A stretch of DNA of 64,000 bases. Source: CBDDCX01 sp965226925. GTDB taxonomy: Bacteria; Gemmatimonadota; Gemmatimonadetes; Longimicrobiales; Gaopeijiaceae. The notes under the pieces are model-generated. The model ran no database searches. It worked only from the letters and a program-made list of their open reading frames with translations, and was not told the DNA's origin. A program made the position numbers and the translations under genes. This document shows positions 25,263 through 35,363 of this stretch, in pieces (position 1 is the first letter of the stretch; each line of letters begins with the position of its first letter). Location: assembly GCA_965226925.1 (NCBI GenBank), contig CBDDEN010000011.1:186001-250000 (forward strand). The letters run 5' to 3'.

Positions 25263-27656
25263 TCAGAACCCGCCGCCACCGAGGTTGAAGTGCAGTTGCC
25301 AACCGGGCTCCGGCTTGTCGAAACCGTACGCGTAATCCAGCCCCACCGGGCCGAAGGGTGTCACCAACAGAATTCCGATTCCCGCTCCCCTGTATAACCG
25401 GGTCGGGTCAATTTCAGCGGGATGGCGCCAGACGTTGCCGGCATCGAAGAAGAGCGACGCGGAGAGCTGGGCACCCATCCTCAACGCCAGCTCGGTGGTC
25501 ATGGAGAAGAAGCCCGTCCCCAGTCGGTCGATATCGAGAATCTCTCGGGACCGATCGGGGAAGAATCCTTCGGGGGTCACCGTGGTCTCGTCATAACCCC
25601 TGAGCTGCTCTCCGAACTGGACTCCACCCATCCAAAACCGCTCGAACGGAAAGGCCTCGCTGTTCCCATGAACGACGCCGGTCCGAAACGTCATGCCGAG
25701 CGCGAACGTGAGACCGGATCCGGGCTGGTTGGGATCCCCGCCCGCCACGCCCACCGGAATCCACCACGCGCCCTCGGCCGTCGTCTTCATGTACTTGCCG
25801 TCCCCGCGGAGAGGCCCACCGGTGAGATCCAGATTGAACGTCTGGCGGCCACCCACCGTGGGGAACAGCGGGTGGTTCAGCGTCGAACGCGTGATTCCGA
25901 ATGAGACGGTGCTCTGGGTCGCGGACGGGCGGCCGAAGAGTGACTGATCGGACGTAGAGCTTTGCAGCGTATACTTGGTCCGGGAGAGCCCGTAGCCAGC
26001 AAACAAGCGCGTGAAGCGGGCTCCAGGGATCGGGAATCCGAAGCGGAGGCTGACACCGGCCCGCTTGCGTCGACCCGACTGGAAGCTGATGAAGCGGTCG
26101 CGCGCGTTGAAAATGTTCAGCGATCCACTGACCAAGCTCTCGAAGATCCCCGGATCCGAATAGCTCAGGGTCTGGTTGTTCGCGAACTGTCCGAAATCCC
26201 ATCGAACGCTCCCGGATTTACCCTTCCCGAACAGGTTGGGTTGATCGTATCCCACGAACCCGGCCACACCCGTACGTCCGCCCACGGACGTGCCGAAGTT
26301 GATCGCACCGGTCGGCTTCTCGGTCACGCGGAACATAACGTCGACGTCGCCGCTCTCGTTCGGCACGATGGACGGCACTTCCATGGGCGCGTCGAAGTAG
26401 CCGAGCGAAGAGATGCTCTGAAAGCTCTGGATGATCCGTTCCTGAGAATACACGTCTCCCGGCAGGATGAAGATCTTGTCTCGGATCACCCGTTCGTAGG
26501 TGTATTCGTTGCCCTCGATGTCGACCCTCGCGATGTACGCCTGTTGGCCCTCTCGAATCGTCCAACCCACGTTGACCGTCGAGGCTTCGCCTTCGCGCAC
26601 GGGATTCCGATTCACGTAGGGGATGACCTGCGAGTAGAGGTACCCTTCGTTCTGGTAGAGCTGCTCTACTTCGGCAGTGGCGTCCTGGAACGCGATGGAG
26701 TCGAAGACCGGAAGTTCGTCCTCCCCCAGAACCGTGGTGAACAGTCCCGTGTCGTCTGGTCCGAAATAGGCCGACAACCGGTCGGTGGGAAACTCTCGGT
26801 TGCCCGTGATGGAAAAGTCGGCGAGGTGGTACTCGGTGCCCTCACTCACCGTGACCTCGATACGGGTCTTCCCTGTAGTGGGGTCGATGACGAGCGAGTC
26901 TCCCACGACCTCGAAATCCAGATAACCTCGCGCCCCGTAGTAGTCCGGGAGGTGCACGGCGAGATCCTCCTCGAACCTCTCCCGATCGTAGGAGCCCGGA
27001 CTCCACCACCAAAACCCCTCGGGCTTTACGGACATGGCGCCCCTCAGGTCACCGTCCGCGAAGAGCTCGTTGCCGTCGAAAACCACGTCGGCCACCGTGA
27101 TCCTGGTGCCCTCGGTTACGTCGAGGTAGAGGATGACCTCCTTCTCGCGGTTCGTGATCGGTTCCTTCCGTTCGACGATGTCGGCGAACGGGATTCCCTT
27201 GCTCGCCAGCTTCGAACGAATGAAGGCTCTTGCCGCCACAACCCTTCCAGGCGAGTAGGGCAACCCGGAGCGAACGCCCGTGCTGTCGCCGACCTCGTCG
27301 GCGTTGGCATTCACCAAACCTCGGATGATTACGTTTCGTACGAGATCTTGCTCTTCGATCTCCCACACTAGGGTGACGTGCTCTCCGACGTTGCCCTCGA
27401 TGTGGGCCGTGATATCTCCGAACTGTCCGGAAGCCCACAGCTCCTTGGCGGCCTTCTGGATGTCGAAGATCGTGTAGGAGCTACCGCGGTTGATACCCCC
27501 CATCGCGATGATCGTCAATTCGGCCAGGCGCACGTTCCCCTTCACCGCCACGGAGTCGATGAGAATGGGGCCGCCCGTAACGTCCTGCTGTGCCTCGGCC
27601 GGGACGGGAAGCATCAAAAACGCCAAGATCATGGCACAAAACAGGAGTATCTTCAC
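25263..27656 (-). CDS. bamA: Outer membrane protein assembly factor BamA
   Basis: 797-residue Omp85 protein that inserts beta-barrels into the outer membrane. Signal peptide MKILLFCAMILAFLMLPVPA. About five POTRA domains follow, such as EIEEQDLVRNVIIRGLVNAN and ARVDIEGNEYTYERVIRD. The C-terminal barrel carries the conserved RGYDE of GEQLRGYDETTVTPE and ends at a terminal phenylalanine. Clustered with skp and lpxD, so barrel insertion and lipid A are co-expressed. Confidence 0.95.
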   Translation of the reverse strand: MKILLFCAMILAFLMLPVPAEAQQDVTGGPILIDSVAVKGNVRLAELTIIAMGGINRGSSYTIFDIQKAAKELWASGQFGDITAHIEGNVGEHVTLVWEIEEQDLVRNVIIRGLVNANADEVGDSTGVRSGLPYSPGRVVAARAFIRSKLASKGIPFADIVERKEPITNREKEVILYLDVTEGTRITVADVVFDGNELFADGDLRGAMSVKPEGFWWWSPGSYDRERFEEDLAVHLPDYYGARGYLDFEVVGDSLVIDPTTGKTRIEVTVSEGTEYHLADFSITGNREFPTDRLSAYFGPDDTGLFTTVLGEDELPVFDSIAFQDATAEVEQLYQNEGYLYSQVIPYVNRNPVREGEASTVNVGWTIREGQQAYIARVDIEGNEYTYERVIRDKIFILPGDVYSQERIIQSFQSISSLGYFDAPMEVPSIVPNESGDVDVMFRVTEKPTGAINFGTSVGGRTGVAGFVGYDQPNLFGKGKSGSVRWDFGQFANNQTLSYSDPGIFESLVSGSLNIFNARDRFISFQSGRRKRAGVSLRFGFPIPGARFTRLFAGYGLSRTKYTLQSSTSDQSLFGRPSATQSTVSFGITRSTLNHPLFPTVGGRQTFNLDLTGGPLRGDGKYMKTTAEGAWWIPVGVAGGDPNQPGSGLTFALGMTFRTGVVHGNSEAFPFERFWMGGVQFGEQLRGYDETTVTPEGFFPDRSREILDIDRLGTGFFSMTTELALRMGAQLSASLFFDAGNVWRHPAEIDPTRLYRGAGIGILLVTPFGPVGLDYAYGFDKPEPGWQLHFNLGGGGF

Positions 27657-27696
27657 GGTCCAGAATTTGAGTTGGACAAGCAGCCGGCTCCGCGCG

Positions 27697-30180
27697 TCAC
27701 GTCTTGCTCTGTGAGGTCGCGGCCAGGCTGAGCGCCTCTCCGTCGTCGTCCACGTCGACGACGATGTCGTCGCCCGCCGAGAAGTCCGCCGTCAGTATAC
27801 GTTCGGACAGAGGATCTTCGAGATAACGCTGGATGGCCCGCTTGAGGGGTCGCGCCCCGAACTTCTCGTCGTACCCTCTCTCGACGAGAAAGTCGATCGC
27901 TCCGTCCGAGAGACTCAAGCTCAGATCCTCTTCCGCAAGACGCCCGCTGATGTCCTTGAGTAGGATGTGGACGACCTGCCCGATCTCGTCCCGGCTCAAC
28001 GTGTGGAAGACGATCGTGTCATCCACCCGGTTGAGGAACTCCGGATTGAAGGCCTTCTCGATCTCGCTGCGCACCTTGTCCTGCATCACCTCGTAGGATG
28101 ACTTGGCATCGCTGTCGTGGAAGCCCAGGCTTCCACCCTTCGAGATATCGCGACCACCGAGGTTGGAGGTCATGATGAGCACGGTGTTCTTGAAGTCGAT
28201 CACCCGGCCGTAGTTGTCGGTGAGGTGCCCTTCATCGAGGACCTGCAAGAGGATGTTGAAGACATCCGGGTGGGCTTTTTCGATCTCGTCGAGCAGCACG
28301 ACGGAATAGGGCCGGCGCCGCACGGCCTTCGTGAGCGCGCCCGAGTCCTCGTATCCCACATAACCCGGAGGGGCACCGATCAATCGAGAGACGGAGAACT
28401 TCTCCATGTACTCGCTCATATCCACGCGAATGAGCGCCTCGCGATCGGCGAACAGGAACTCAGCGAGCGCTCTAGCCAACTCGGTCTTTCCGACTCCGGT
28501 GGGACCCGAGAAGATGAAGGAGCCGATGGGGCGGTTGGGGTCCTTGAGCCCGGCCCGGCTCCTCCGAATGGCCCGGGCGATGGCCGTGATGGCATCGTGC
28601 TGACCCACCACCCGCTTGTGCAGCTCCTCTTCCATTTGGATCAGGCGATCCGTCTCGGCCTGCTGTAGTCGCGTGACCGGAATACCGGTCCAGCGGCTCA
28701 CGATGAAAGCCACGTCTTCGATCGCGATCTCGGGACGGTGCCGCTTACGCTCTTCTTCCCACTCGTCCTGCGCGGCCCGAATTTTCTCTTGAAGCGCTCG
28801 TTCCTCGTCGCGCAACTCGGCCGCGCGCTCGAAGTCTTGGTCGCGGATCGCCCCTTCCTTGCGATCGGCGATTTCGGCTAACTCGTCTTTGAGTTCCTCG
28901 ACCTGAGGCGGCGGCACCTGGGCCGCGATGCGCGCCCGAGCCCCGGCTTCGTCGATGACGTCGATCGCCTTGTCCGGAAGGAACCGATCCGTGATGTAGC
29001 GATCCGAGAGCTTGGCGGCCTGCCTGACGGCATCATCGGGGATGATCACGCGATGATGGTCCTCGTAGTGCGTCCGCAGACCCTGGAGTATGTCGACCGT
29101 CTCATCCACCGTAGGCGGATCGACGATGACGGGCTGAAAACGCCGCTCCAAGGCGCCGTCCTTCTCGATGTACTTCCTGTACTCGTTGAGCGTCGAAGCG
29201 CCGATGCACTGCAACTCGCCCCGGGAAAGGGACGGCTTCAACATGTTGGACGCGTCGATGGCACCCTCGGCGGCTCCCGCTCCGACCAGCGTATGGAGCT
29301 CGTCGATGAACAGAACCACGTTCTTGTTCTGGGAAATCTCGTTCATCACTGCCTTGAGACGCTCTTCGAACTGTCCCCGGTACTTCGTGCCGGCGATCAC
29401 CGCGGCCATGTCCAGCGCCAGAACGCGGTGGTCCTTGAGTGACTCAGTTACCTCGTTCCGGGAGATGAGCTGAGCGAGCCCCTCCACGATCGCGGTCTTA
29501 CCCACTCCAGGCTCACCGATGAGTACCGGGTTGTTCTTTTTCCGGCGGCAGAGGATCTCGACGACGCGCTCGATTTCCGTCGCGCGTCCGATCGTGGGAT
29601 CGAGCTTTCCCCGGCGTGCCAGGTCGGTCAGATCGCGGCAGAAGTGATCGAGGGCCGGCGTCTTCGACTTCTTCTCGCCCTTACCCGTCGGTGGAGTGGC
29701 GGGTGCTCCCCCTCCGATTCCCGCCGGTTCGGACGGTCCGACATCGGAGCCAAGGACCTTGAGCGTCTCCGACCGCGCCTCTTCCATGCTGACGCCCAGA
29801 GAATTGAGCACCTGGGCAGCGATGCCCTTCTCCTCCCGCAAGAGCCCGAGGAGCAGATGCTCCGTGCCCACATACGAGTGATTGAGTTCGCGGGCTTCGG
29901 CCATCGCGAACTCCAGCACCTTCTTGGCCCGAGACGTGTAGGGAAGCTCACCCAAGGCGATGGTCGCCTTCCCCTTCTTTACCGATTCCTCGACCTGATC
30001 GTGAATCTGGTCGAGATCCACGTTGAGGTTGGTCAGAACGGCGGCGGCTACACCCTCACCCTCCCGGATCAATCCCAGGAGTATGTGCTCGGTACCCACG
30101 TAGTCATGTTGGAGCCGGATGGCCTCTTCGCGTGCCATGGCCAACACTTTTCTAACGCGATCGGTGAAGTTGTAGTTCAT
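27697..30180 (-). CDS. clpC: ATP-dependent Clp protease ATPase subunit ClpC
   Basis: 827-residue class I Hsp100 unfoldase. The N-terminal repeat domain recognises substrates (residues 1-150). AAA1 has the Walker A GEPGVGKTAIVEGLAQL. A middle domain carries a UVR motif, RDQDFERAAELRDEERALQE. AAA2 has GPTGVGKTELARALAEF. The neighbours mcsA and mcsB suggest it degrades arginine-phosphorylated proteins, as in Firmicutes. The clpP gene is not in the window. Confidence 0.95.
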   Translation of the reverse strand: MNYNFTDRVRKVLAMAREEAIRLQHDYVGTEHILLGLIREGEGVAAAVLTNLNVDLDQIHDQVEESVKKGKATIALGELPYTSRAKKVLEFAMAEARELNHSYVGTEHLLLGLLREEKGIAAQVLNSLGVSMEEARSETLKVLGSDVGPSEPAGIGGGAPATPPTGKGEKKSKTPALDHFCRDLTDLARRGKLDPTIGRATEIERVVEILCRRKKNNPVLIGEPGVGKTAIVEGLAQLISRNEVTESLKDHRVLALDMAAVIAGTKYRGQFEERLKAVMNEISQNKNVVLFIDELHTLVGAGAAEGAIDASNMLKPSLSRGELQCIGASTLNEYRKYIEKDGALERRFQPVIVDPPTVDETVDILQGLRTHYEDHHRVIIPDDAVRQAAKLSDRYITDRFLPDKAIDVIDEAGARARIAAQVPPPQVEELKDELAEIADRKEGAIRDQDFERAAELRDEERALQEKIRAAQDEWEEERKRHRPEIAIEDVAFIVSRWTGIPVTRLQQAETDRLIQMEEELHKRVVGQHDAITAIARAIRRSRAGLKDPNRPIGSFIFSGPTGVGKTELARALAEFLFADREALIRVDMSEYMEKFSVSRLIGAPPGYVGYEDSGALTKAVRRRPYSVVLLDEIEKAHPDVFNILLQVLDEGHLTDNYGRVIDFKNTVLIMTSNLGGRDISKGGSLGFHDSDAKSSYEVMQDKVRSEIEKAFNPEFLNRVDDTIVFHTLSRDEIGQVVHILLKDISGRLAEEDLSLSLSDGAIDFLVERGYDEKFGARPLKRAIQRYLEDPLSERILTADFSAGDDIVVDVDDDGEALSLAATSQSKT

Positions 30181-30192
30181 TCTGTCCGCTGG

Positions 30193-31317
30193 TTAGTCCT
30201 GAGTGGAGGAGCCGTTCCCTCCGGTGTCTTCGTCCGGGGCAGAAGCCCCTTCGGTACCGAGGATACGTCGCACATAAGCCGCCCGGTGAGCGTCGCACTC
30301 CGAGGGCGGAAGGTCTCGTCCGGCCGCCTGCTCCAAATGAGCAGTTTGGGTAAAAATCATCAATTTGTTCAGCGTATATACCCGAAGTTCCGGGAGGAGT
30401 TTCAGGCCCACTCCCAGCCGAATGCCCGACAACAAGTTCATCAATTCCTCGAATGAGAGCGACCTGGCATACCGTAGGAGTCCGTATGCTCTCCAGATCT
30501 TGTCCTCCGTGACCTGGGGGGCGTCCCTGAGGAGCACTTGCCTCGCGTGGGTCTCGTACTGGATTACCTGACGGGCCATCTTGTCGAGATGCTCGACCAG
30601 ATCCTCTTCGCTCTTTCCCAACGTCGTCTGGTTCGAAATTTGGAAAAAATTCCCGACGACCTCGGAGCCTTCGCCGTACAGGCCTCGAAAGGTGAGACCC
30701 ACCTGTCCGAGTCCCTGTAGGACTTTTCCGATTTCCTTGGTCAGGACGAGCCCGGGAAGGTGCACGAGCACGGAAGCACGCATTCCGCTTCCGACATTGG
30801 TGGGGCAGCTGGTCAGGAAGCCGAATTCGTGGTGATACGCGAACGGCAGTTCCTGACCCAGTTCTTCATCGAGACGGTCCGCCAGATTCCAGGCGTTCTT
30901 GAGCCGGAGGCCGGATACCAATCCCTGGATTCGGAGATGATCTTCCTCGTTGATCATGACGCTTAGCGGATCTTCCGAGGCGAGAAGTACCCCGGTGGCG
31001 CGGGCCGGGCCGGCTTTCACGTCTCCGAGAAGCTCGCGAGAAGCAAGACGCCGCTCGAGCAGGATTCTGCGACTGCGGTGGTCCAGTTCGAGCAGCTCCA
31101 GAAGCGTCGACCCCTTCAACAGGCCAACCTTGTCCGCGGCCCGTTTGGTCTGCTCGAGGACGGCCTCCCGATCATTGACTCGTGCCCTGGGTCCGAACGC
31201 GTGCCCTTGCAGGTTCCGGGCTAGCCGTACGCGGGTAGAGAGCACCACGTCCGAGTGGTCTCCGCTGGCGTCTAGCCAATCGAGTCCGTAGTCGGGAAGT
31301 GCGGGAAGATCCGTCAT
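30193..31317 (-). CDS. mcsB: Protein arginine kinase McsB
   Basis: 374 residues, a guanidino-phosphotransferase fold that phosphorylates arginine in proteins and so tags them for ClpC. Visible motifs: VVLSTRVRLARNLQGHAF near the start, MINEEDHLRIQ, and LTSCPTNVGSGMRASV with the conserved catalytic-region cysteine. Situated between mcsA and clpC with gaps of 6 and 12 bases. Most known examples are Firmicutes; here the cell is diderm. Confidence 0.93.
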   Translation of the reverse strand: MTDLPALPDYGLDWLDASGDHSDVVLSTRVRLARNLQGHAFGPRARVNDREAVLEQTKRAADKVGLLKGSTLLELLELDHRSRRILLERRLASRELLGDVKAGPARATGVLLASEDPLSVMINEEDHLRIQGLVSGLRLKNAWNLADRLDEELGQELPFAYHHEFGFLTSCPTNVGSGMRASVLVHLPGLVLTKEIGKVLQGLGQVGLTFRGLYGEGSEVVGNFFQISNQTTLGKSEEDLVEHLDKMARQVIQYETHARQVLLRDAPQVTEDKIWRAYGLLRYARSLSFEELMNLLSGIRLGVGLKLLPELRVYTLNKLMIFTQTAHLEQAAGRDLPPSECDAHRAAYVRRILGTEGASAPDEDTGGNGSSTQD

Positions 31318-31323
31318 GTCGGT

Positions 31324-31848
31324 TCAGCCTCCCGCCGGTTCCATGGTCCGAATCTTGTCGCGCAGCTCGGCCGCCCGTTCGAAGTCTTCGGAGTCCACCG
31401 CCCGTTGCAGCTTGTGCCGGAGCACCTCGAGTTGCTTCTCCATGTCGGAGGCGGCCGGGTCGGGTGGCAGGTAGACCTTGCCTAGGTGTTGCGTGCTCCC
31501 GTGGACCCGACGCAGGAGTCCCCTCAGGTAACCCTCGAAGGTGGTGTAGCAGTGGGGGCACCCGAGGCGACCGGCCTCACGGAAATCATTGAACGTGAGT
31601 CCGCAAAACGAACACGACCCGAACGACTCGGCGGGCTGTTGAGTCGAAGGCTCGTCCCCGAGCTGGGCCAGGAATCCCGTCAGAGGAAGGTTCATCGAAT
31701 CGTCCGGGCCTTCGACGCCTTTTGCCGCCGCACATTTCTCACACAGATGAGAAGTAGACATCTGGTCGTTCTCGATCTGCGTGAGATGGACCACGGCGTC
31801 GCCTGAACCGCAGACCTCACAGACTTCGTTCGGTTCTTTGCTTTCCAT
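31324..31848 (-). CDS. mcsA: McsB activator McsA (zinc-finger, UVR-domain protein)
   Basis: 174 residues. Four CxxC pairs form two zinc sites: CEVCGSGDAVVHLTQ and HLCEKCAAAKG at the N-terminus, then CSFCGLTF and LGCPHCYTTF. The C-terminus is a UVR motif (AVDSEDFERAAELRDKI). The order matches McsA, which activates McsB. No CtsR repressor is found beside it, unlike the Firmicutes operon. Confidence 0.9.
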   Translation of the reverse strand: MESKEPNEVCEVCGSGDAVVHLTQIENDQMSTSHLCEKCAAAKGVEGPDDSMNLPLTGFLAQLGDEPSTQQPAESFGSCSFCGLTFNDFREAGRLGCPHCYTTFEGYLRGLLRRVHGSTQHLGKVYLPPDPAASDMEKQLEVLRHKLQRAVDSEDFERAAELRDKIRTMEPAGG

Positions 31849-31867
31849 GGTGCCTCTTCACGCCCTT

Positions 31868-32569
31868 CTAGACCCAAACCGCTTCGCTGAGCGTACCGCC
31901 ACGGAGTTCCAGAATGCGGTCGGTTCTCTCGGCCAGCTCTCGATTGTGTGTGACCAGTACCATCGCCAGTCCCCTTTCTCCCCTCAGACCGAAGAGGAGA
32001 TCATGCAGCTCTTCACTGGTTTGCGAATCCAGATTGCCTGACGGTTCATCCGCCAGCAGCACGAGCGGCTCGTTCGAGAGAGCCCGCGCCACTGCGACCC
32101 GCTGTTGCTCTCCTCCCGAGAGCTGAGCAGGACGATGCTCCAACCGCTCCTCCAGGCCCACGGCCGCCAGAAGCGCACGGGCTCGATCCGCGCTGGTCCG
32201 CCGATCCTGCCCCGAAATCAGACACGGCATCATCACGTTCTCGAGCGCTGTGAACTCCCGGAGTAGATGGTGAAACTGAAACACGAACCCGACAGTCTCG
32301 TTTCTGATCCTTGCGAGCGCCTCGCCGTCCATACCGGAGACGTCTCGACCGCCGATCAAGACCTCGCCCGAAGTCGGCCGATCCAGGGCTCCCAACAGGT
32401 GCAGAAGCGTCGATTTCCCGGCTCCGCTGCTCCCTATGACGGCAACGGCCTCCCCGGCGGAGACTCGTAGCTCTACCCCCGCGAGTACGGTGAGTTCATG
32501 GCCGTCGCCGCCCATGAAGCTCTTGCGCAGACCTCGAGTTTCGAGGGCCGGTGCCGTCTCGCTACTCAT
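31868..32569 (-). CDS. lolD: Lipoprotein-releasing ABC transporter ATPase LolD
   Basis: 233-residue ATPase of the MacB/LolD type: Walker A GSSGAGKSTLLHLLGAL, signature LSGGEQQRVAVARALSN, Walker B LVLLADEPSGNLD and the switch His in VTHNRELAE. It overlaps the upstream lolC-like permease by 8 bases. It drives release of lipoproteins from the inner membrane. Only one permease gene is adjacent, so the transporter may be a homodimeric form. Confidence 0.92.
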   Translation of the reverse strand: MSSETAPALETRGLRKSFMGGDGHELTVLAGVELRVSAGEAVAVIGSSGAGKSTLLHLLGALDRPTSGEVLIGGRDVSGMDGEALARIRNETVGFVFQFHHLLREFTALENVMMPCLISGQDRRTSADRARALLAAVGLEERLEHRPAQLSGGEQQRVAVARALSNEPLVLLADEPSGNLDSQTSEELHDLLFGLRGERGLAMVLVTHNRELAERTDRILELRGGTLSEAVWV

Positions 32570-33827
32570 GACGGATCGCGTCCACGGGTTGCAGCCGAGA
32601 GGCCTGGAACGCCGGGTAGATCGTGGCCGTGAGGGCGATGAGGACGCTGATGGCGACGATCATCGCGATGTCCGTCACGTGGATGGAGATGGGGAGGCGA
32701 TCGACGAAGTAGACGTCGGGTGGAATCCGGATGATCTCGTATCGGTCCACCAGCCAAGCCAGAAAGAGGCCGAGGGTGGTGCCCATGAACGTTCCTATCA
32801 CGCCGATCCAAAGACCTTGAAGGATGAAGACCCGGAGAATTCGTCGGTCTGTCATGCCCATGGACTTGAGGATGCCGATCTCACGCGTACGGTCCACAAC
32901 CACCATGACGAGCGTGCTGACGATGTTGAAGGCAGCCACGACCACGATGAGCGTGAGGATCAACCCCATGGCGAGCTTCTCGAGCTTGAGCGCCGAGAAG
33001 AGAGCCCGGTTCGTCGTGCTCCAACTCACGGCGTAGAACTCGAAGCCCAGGCGCTCCTGGGCCGCCAGGGCCACAGCCGAGGCCTGATCCGGATCGTCCG
33101 TACGGATCCCGAGCCCCGAAATACGGTCCTCATCGAGAATCCCGAGGTGCTCCTGCGCCGCCTCGAGCGGAACGTAGATGTTCTTCATGTCGTAGTCGTA
33201 CATCCCGGTCGTGAACGTGCCGGTCATTTCATACTGACGGAGGCTCGGTGTGGGCATACCCATGACGTCCACGGTCAGGTTCTCGAAAGAGATGACCGTG
33301 AGCGTATCTCCCGAGAAGAGCTGCATCCGGGCGGCGAGCCGACTGCCGACGATCACGGGCGGGAGCCCCGACGCCGTGGGTCCGAGGTCGTGGATGCCCT
33401 CCTGAATGCGTGCCTCCATGTCCGTGACGGGTGTACCCTCCGAATCGAGGGAGACACCGTAGAGGTCGGCCGGTTGCGTATATCCGGACCTGGAAACCGC
33501 TACGCTGGTGAGCACGAAGGGGGCCACGCCCGTGACACCCTCCACCTCCCGGACCGCTGCGACGACGTCACGCCAGCCGTCCATCCGGAGAGTGCTACCG
33601 TTCTGAAGTACCATCACGTGGGGGGATGACTCCAGGATCTTACCCATGAGGTCTTCCTGCATCCCGGTCATCACGCCGATGACGATGACCAGGGCACTGA
33701 CTCCCACCGTCACGCCGCCCAAGGCGATCCACGTGATGAAGGAGAGCAGTCGTCCCCCGCGCGCCGACGACAGATAGTGGCGGGCGATGTACCACTCGAG
33801 ACCGCCCGCGGACCGGCCCGACATCAC
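32562..33827 (-). CDS. lolC: Lipoprotein-releasing ABC transporter permease LolC/LolE family
   Basis: 421 residues. The N-terminus has YIARHYLSSARGG and one membrane helix, a large periplasmic MacB-type domain follows, then three C-terminal helices (VVVAAFNIVSTLVMVVV, LWIGVIGTFMGTTLGLFLAW and a last one near the end). This is the LolCE layout. The stop overlaps lolD and the start overlaps lysS by 4 bases. Confidence 0.92.
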   Translation of the reverse strand: MMSGRSAGGLEWYIARHYLSSARGGRLLSFITWIALGGVTVGVSALVIVIGVMTGMQEDLMGKILESSPHVMVLQNGSTLRMDGWRDVVAAVREVEGVTGVAPFVLTSVAVSRSGYTQPADLYGVSLDSEGTPVTDMEARIQEGIHDLGPTASGLPPVIVGSRLAARMQLFSGDTLTVISFENLTVDVMGMPTPSLRQYEMTGTFTTGMYDYDMKNIYVPLEAAQEHLGILDEDRISGLGIRTDDPDQASAVALAAQERLGFEFYAVSWSTTNRALFSALKLEKLAMGLILTLIVVVAAFNIVSTLVMVVVDRTREIGILKSMGMTDRRILRVFILQGLWIGVIGTFMGTTLGLFLAWLVDRYEIIRIPPDVYFVDRLPISIHVTDIAMIVAISVLIALTATIYPAFQASRLQPVDAIRHE

Positions 33828-35350
33828 TCGTCTCGCAGCGTGGGAAAGAGGATCACGTCGCGAATGGACGACTGGTTCGTGAGCAGCATCGTGAGGCGGT
33901 CCACACCCAAACCCAGCCCCCCCGTCGGAGGCATGCCGTATTCCATCGCTCGGATGTAGTCCTCGTCGATCGGGTGGGTTTCATCGTCGCCGGCGTCCTT
34001 CAGCTTGGCCTGGCCCTCGAAACGTTCTCGTTGCTCAAGCGGATCGTTCAGCTCGGAAAACGCATTACAGATCTCTTCGCCCGCGATGAACAGCTCGAAC
34101 CGCTCCGTCAGGTCGGCGTGCTCCCGGTGGGGTTTGGCCAGAGGACTGATCTCCTTGGGATGGTCCATCACGAACGTCGGCTGAATCAGGTTCGGCTGCA
34201 CGAGCGCACCGAACAGCTTGTCGATCAGCTTACCCCATCCCGCGCCTTCCAGTTCGGGTATCTCCAACTTCTCCGCCCGCTCACGGAGGTCTGCACCCGA
34301 GAGCTCCCTCACATCGGCACCCATGGCCTCGGATAGAGCGTCCACCATCGCAACGCGTCGGAACGGGGCGGCAAAACTGATCTCGTGTTCTCCGTACACG
34401 ACATCGGAGGAGCCGGTAGCGGCCACGGCGACCCGAATCAACATCTCCTCTGTGAAGTCCATCAGGCCGTGGTAGTCGGTGAAGGCCTGATAGAACTCCA
34501 GCATCGTGAACTCCGGATTGTGGAACCGATCGATGCCTTCGTTCCTGAAGTCCTTGGAGATCTCGTACACGCGCCCAAGACCGCCCACGATCAGGCGCTT
34601 GAGATAGAGCTCGTCGGCGATGCGGAGGTATAACGTTCGATTGAGTGCATTGTGTTTCGTCACGAAGGGTCGAGCGGCGGCCCCACCGTACAGCGGCTGT
34701 AGGGCGGGAGTTTCAACCTCGAGGAAGTCCGCCTCGTCCAGGAATGCGCGGAGCTCGGAGATGATCCTGGCACGGGTGCGGAAGACCTCTCTCACTTCGG
34801 GATTCACCGCCAGATCGGCATACCGCTGCCTGTAGCGCGTCTCCGTGTCCGTGAAGCCACTGAAGGTCGTGCGCTCTCCCGTCTCTTCGTCCTCCTCGGT
34901 TTTGCCCAGCGGCAATGGCCTCAGGGACTTGGCGAGAAGCGTCCACTCCTGTGCCTGGACGGTCGTTTCGCCCGTGCGCGTTCGGAACAGAACGCCCTCG
35001 ACCCCTATCCAGTCGCCCAAGTCCAGAAGATCCAGCGTCTCGAAGCTGTCATCCCCAAGGACATTCTTGCGGAAATAGACCTGAATCTGTCCCGAACGAT
35101 CGTCTACGTGCCCAAAGGCGCTCTTGCCGTGACTCCGATAGCTGAGCAACCGGCCGGCGACGGAAACGCGGGGCCCCTGCCCTTCTTCGTTGAGCCGGCC
35201 CGCCGCCTCCTCCTGCTCGAAAAGGGCGTTGGCGTCCGTTGCCAGATGGGACAACTCGTACACGTAGCCGTAAGGCTCCAGGCCCTTCTCCCGAAGGGCG
35301 TCCAGCTTTTCTCGGCGGTGCCGGCGCACCTGCCTGAGGTCTTCGCTCAA
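33824..35350 (-). CDS. lysS: Class II lysyl-tRNA synthetase
   Basis: 508 residues. An N-terminal OB-fold anticodon-binding domain (VSVAGRLLSYRSHGKSAF) precedes the class II catalytic core: motif 2 ISKDFRNEGIDRFHNPEF and motif 3 near GLGLGVDRLTMLLT. It charges tRNA-Lys in the cytoplasm. It lies 13 bases after prfB and overlaps the lolC gene, so translation and lipoprotein-export genes share a transcript. Confidence 0.96.
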   Translation of the reverse strand: MSEDLRQVRRHRREKLDALREKGLEPYGYVYELSHLATDANALFEQEEAAGRLNEEGQGPRVSVAGRLLSYRSHGKSAFGHVDDRSGQIQVYFRKNVLGDDSFETLDLLDLGDWIGVEGVLFRTRTGETTVQAQEWTLLAKSLRPLPLGKTEEDEETGERTTFSGFTDTETRYRQRYADLAVNPEVREVFRTRARIISELRAFLDEADFLEVETPALQPLYGGAAARPFVTKHNALNRTLYLRIADELYLKRLIVGGLGRVYEISKDFRNEGIDRFHNPEFTMLEFYQAFTDYHGLMDFTEEMLIRVAVAATGSSDVVYGEHEISFAAPFRRVAMVDALSEAMGADVRELSGADLRERAEKLEIPELEGAGWGKLIDKLFGALVQPNLIQPTFVMDHPKEISPLAKPHREHADLTERFELFIAGEEICNAFSELNDPLEQRERFEGQAKLKDAGDDETHPIDEDYIRAMEYGMPPTGGLGLGVDRLTMLLTNQSSIRDVILFPTLRDE

Positions 35351-35363
35351 TGTGATTGCCGCT